Notes under the pieces: generated by a model
Seen by the model: only the letters and a program-made list of their open reading frames with translations
The model's database searches: none
What the model was told of the DNA's origin: nothing
Part shown: positions 6,565-6,574 of the stretch, piece after piece
Position numbering within the stretch: the first letter of the stretch is position 1
Layout: the number at the start of each line of letters is the position of its first letter
Program-made: the position numbers and the translations under genes
Source: Actinocrinis sp046724665
GTDB lineage: Bacteria; Actinomycetota; Actinomycetes; Streptomycetales; Catenulisporaceae
DNA length: 6,574 nucleotides
NCBI GenBank assembly: GCA_046724665.1
Contig: JBKOWZ010000296.1
Location: 1 to 6,574, forward strand
Reading direction: 5' to 3'

Positions 6565-6574
6565 TATCCAACAC

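Overview
The window is very GC-rich, with strong third-position G/C bias, tightly packed genes, GTG/TTG starts and actinobacterial-style protein families. I infer an actinomycete chromosome (Streptomyces/Catenulispora-like). No rRNA, tRNA, insertion sequence or CRISPR array is visible. No gap between genes exceeds 300 bases.

Left region (2-3672, + strand). Four head-to-tail genes form one apparent operon. They are the 3' part of a small lipoprotein gene with a duplicated Cys/His module, a membrane-anchored HlyD/MacA-like adaptor carrying a peptidoglycan-binding domain, a MacB/LolD-type ABC ATPase, and a MacB-type permease. The first junction is 1 base if the GTG at 561 is the start. The next two junctions are 4-base ATGA overlaps. 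The proteins should assemble into an envelope export or efflux machine for a single-membrane, thick-walled cell, with the lipoprotein as a candidate extracytoplasmic accessory. The substrate cannot be read from the sequence, and the operon promoter lies outside the window.

Middle region (3666-4486). A 94-base convergent gap separates the permease from a minus-strand cutC-family gene. Both 3' ends carry short near-perfect direct duplications, and a bulged stem-loop overlaps the cutC stop codon. The encoded CutC-like protein has no cysteine.

Right region (4487-6574). A 174-base divergent gap holds a dyad in front of cutC, plus a candidate -10 box and a strong Shine-Dalgarno for a TTG-started gene. 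That gene encodes a protein with an N-terminal HAAS-like helical domain and a C-terminal membrane block. It runs convergently into a minus-strand sucrase/ferredoxin-like (Suc_Fer) protein gene, with a 17-base overlap of the 3' ends. The Suc_Fer start, at the right edge, sits in a short pair of direct repeats. Nothing in the sequence ties these right-hand genes functionally to the transporter.

The best candidate for something little described is the lipoprotein-adaptor-ATPase-permease operon, in particular the duplicated C-x-R-x-H-G-V / F-P-D-P module of the lipoprotein.
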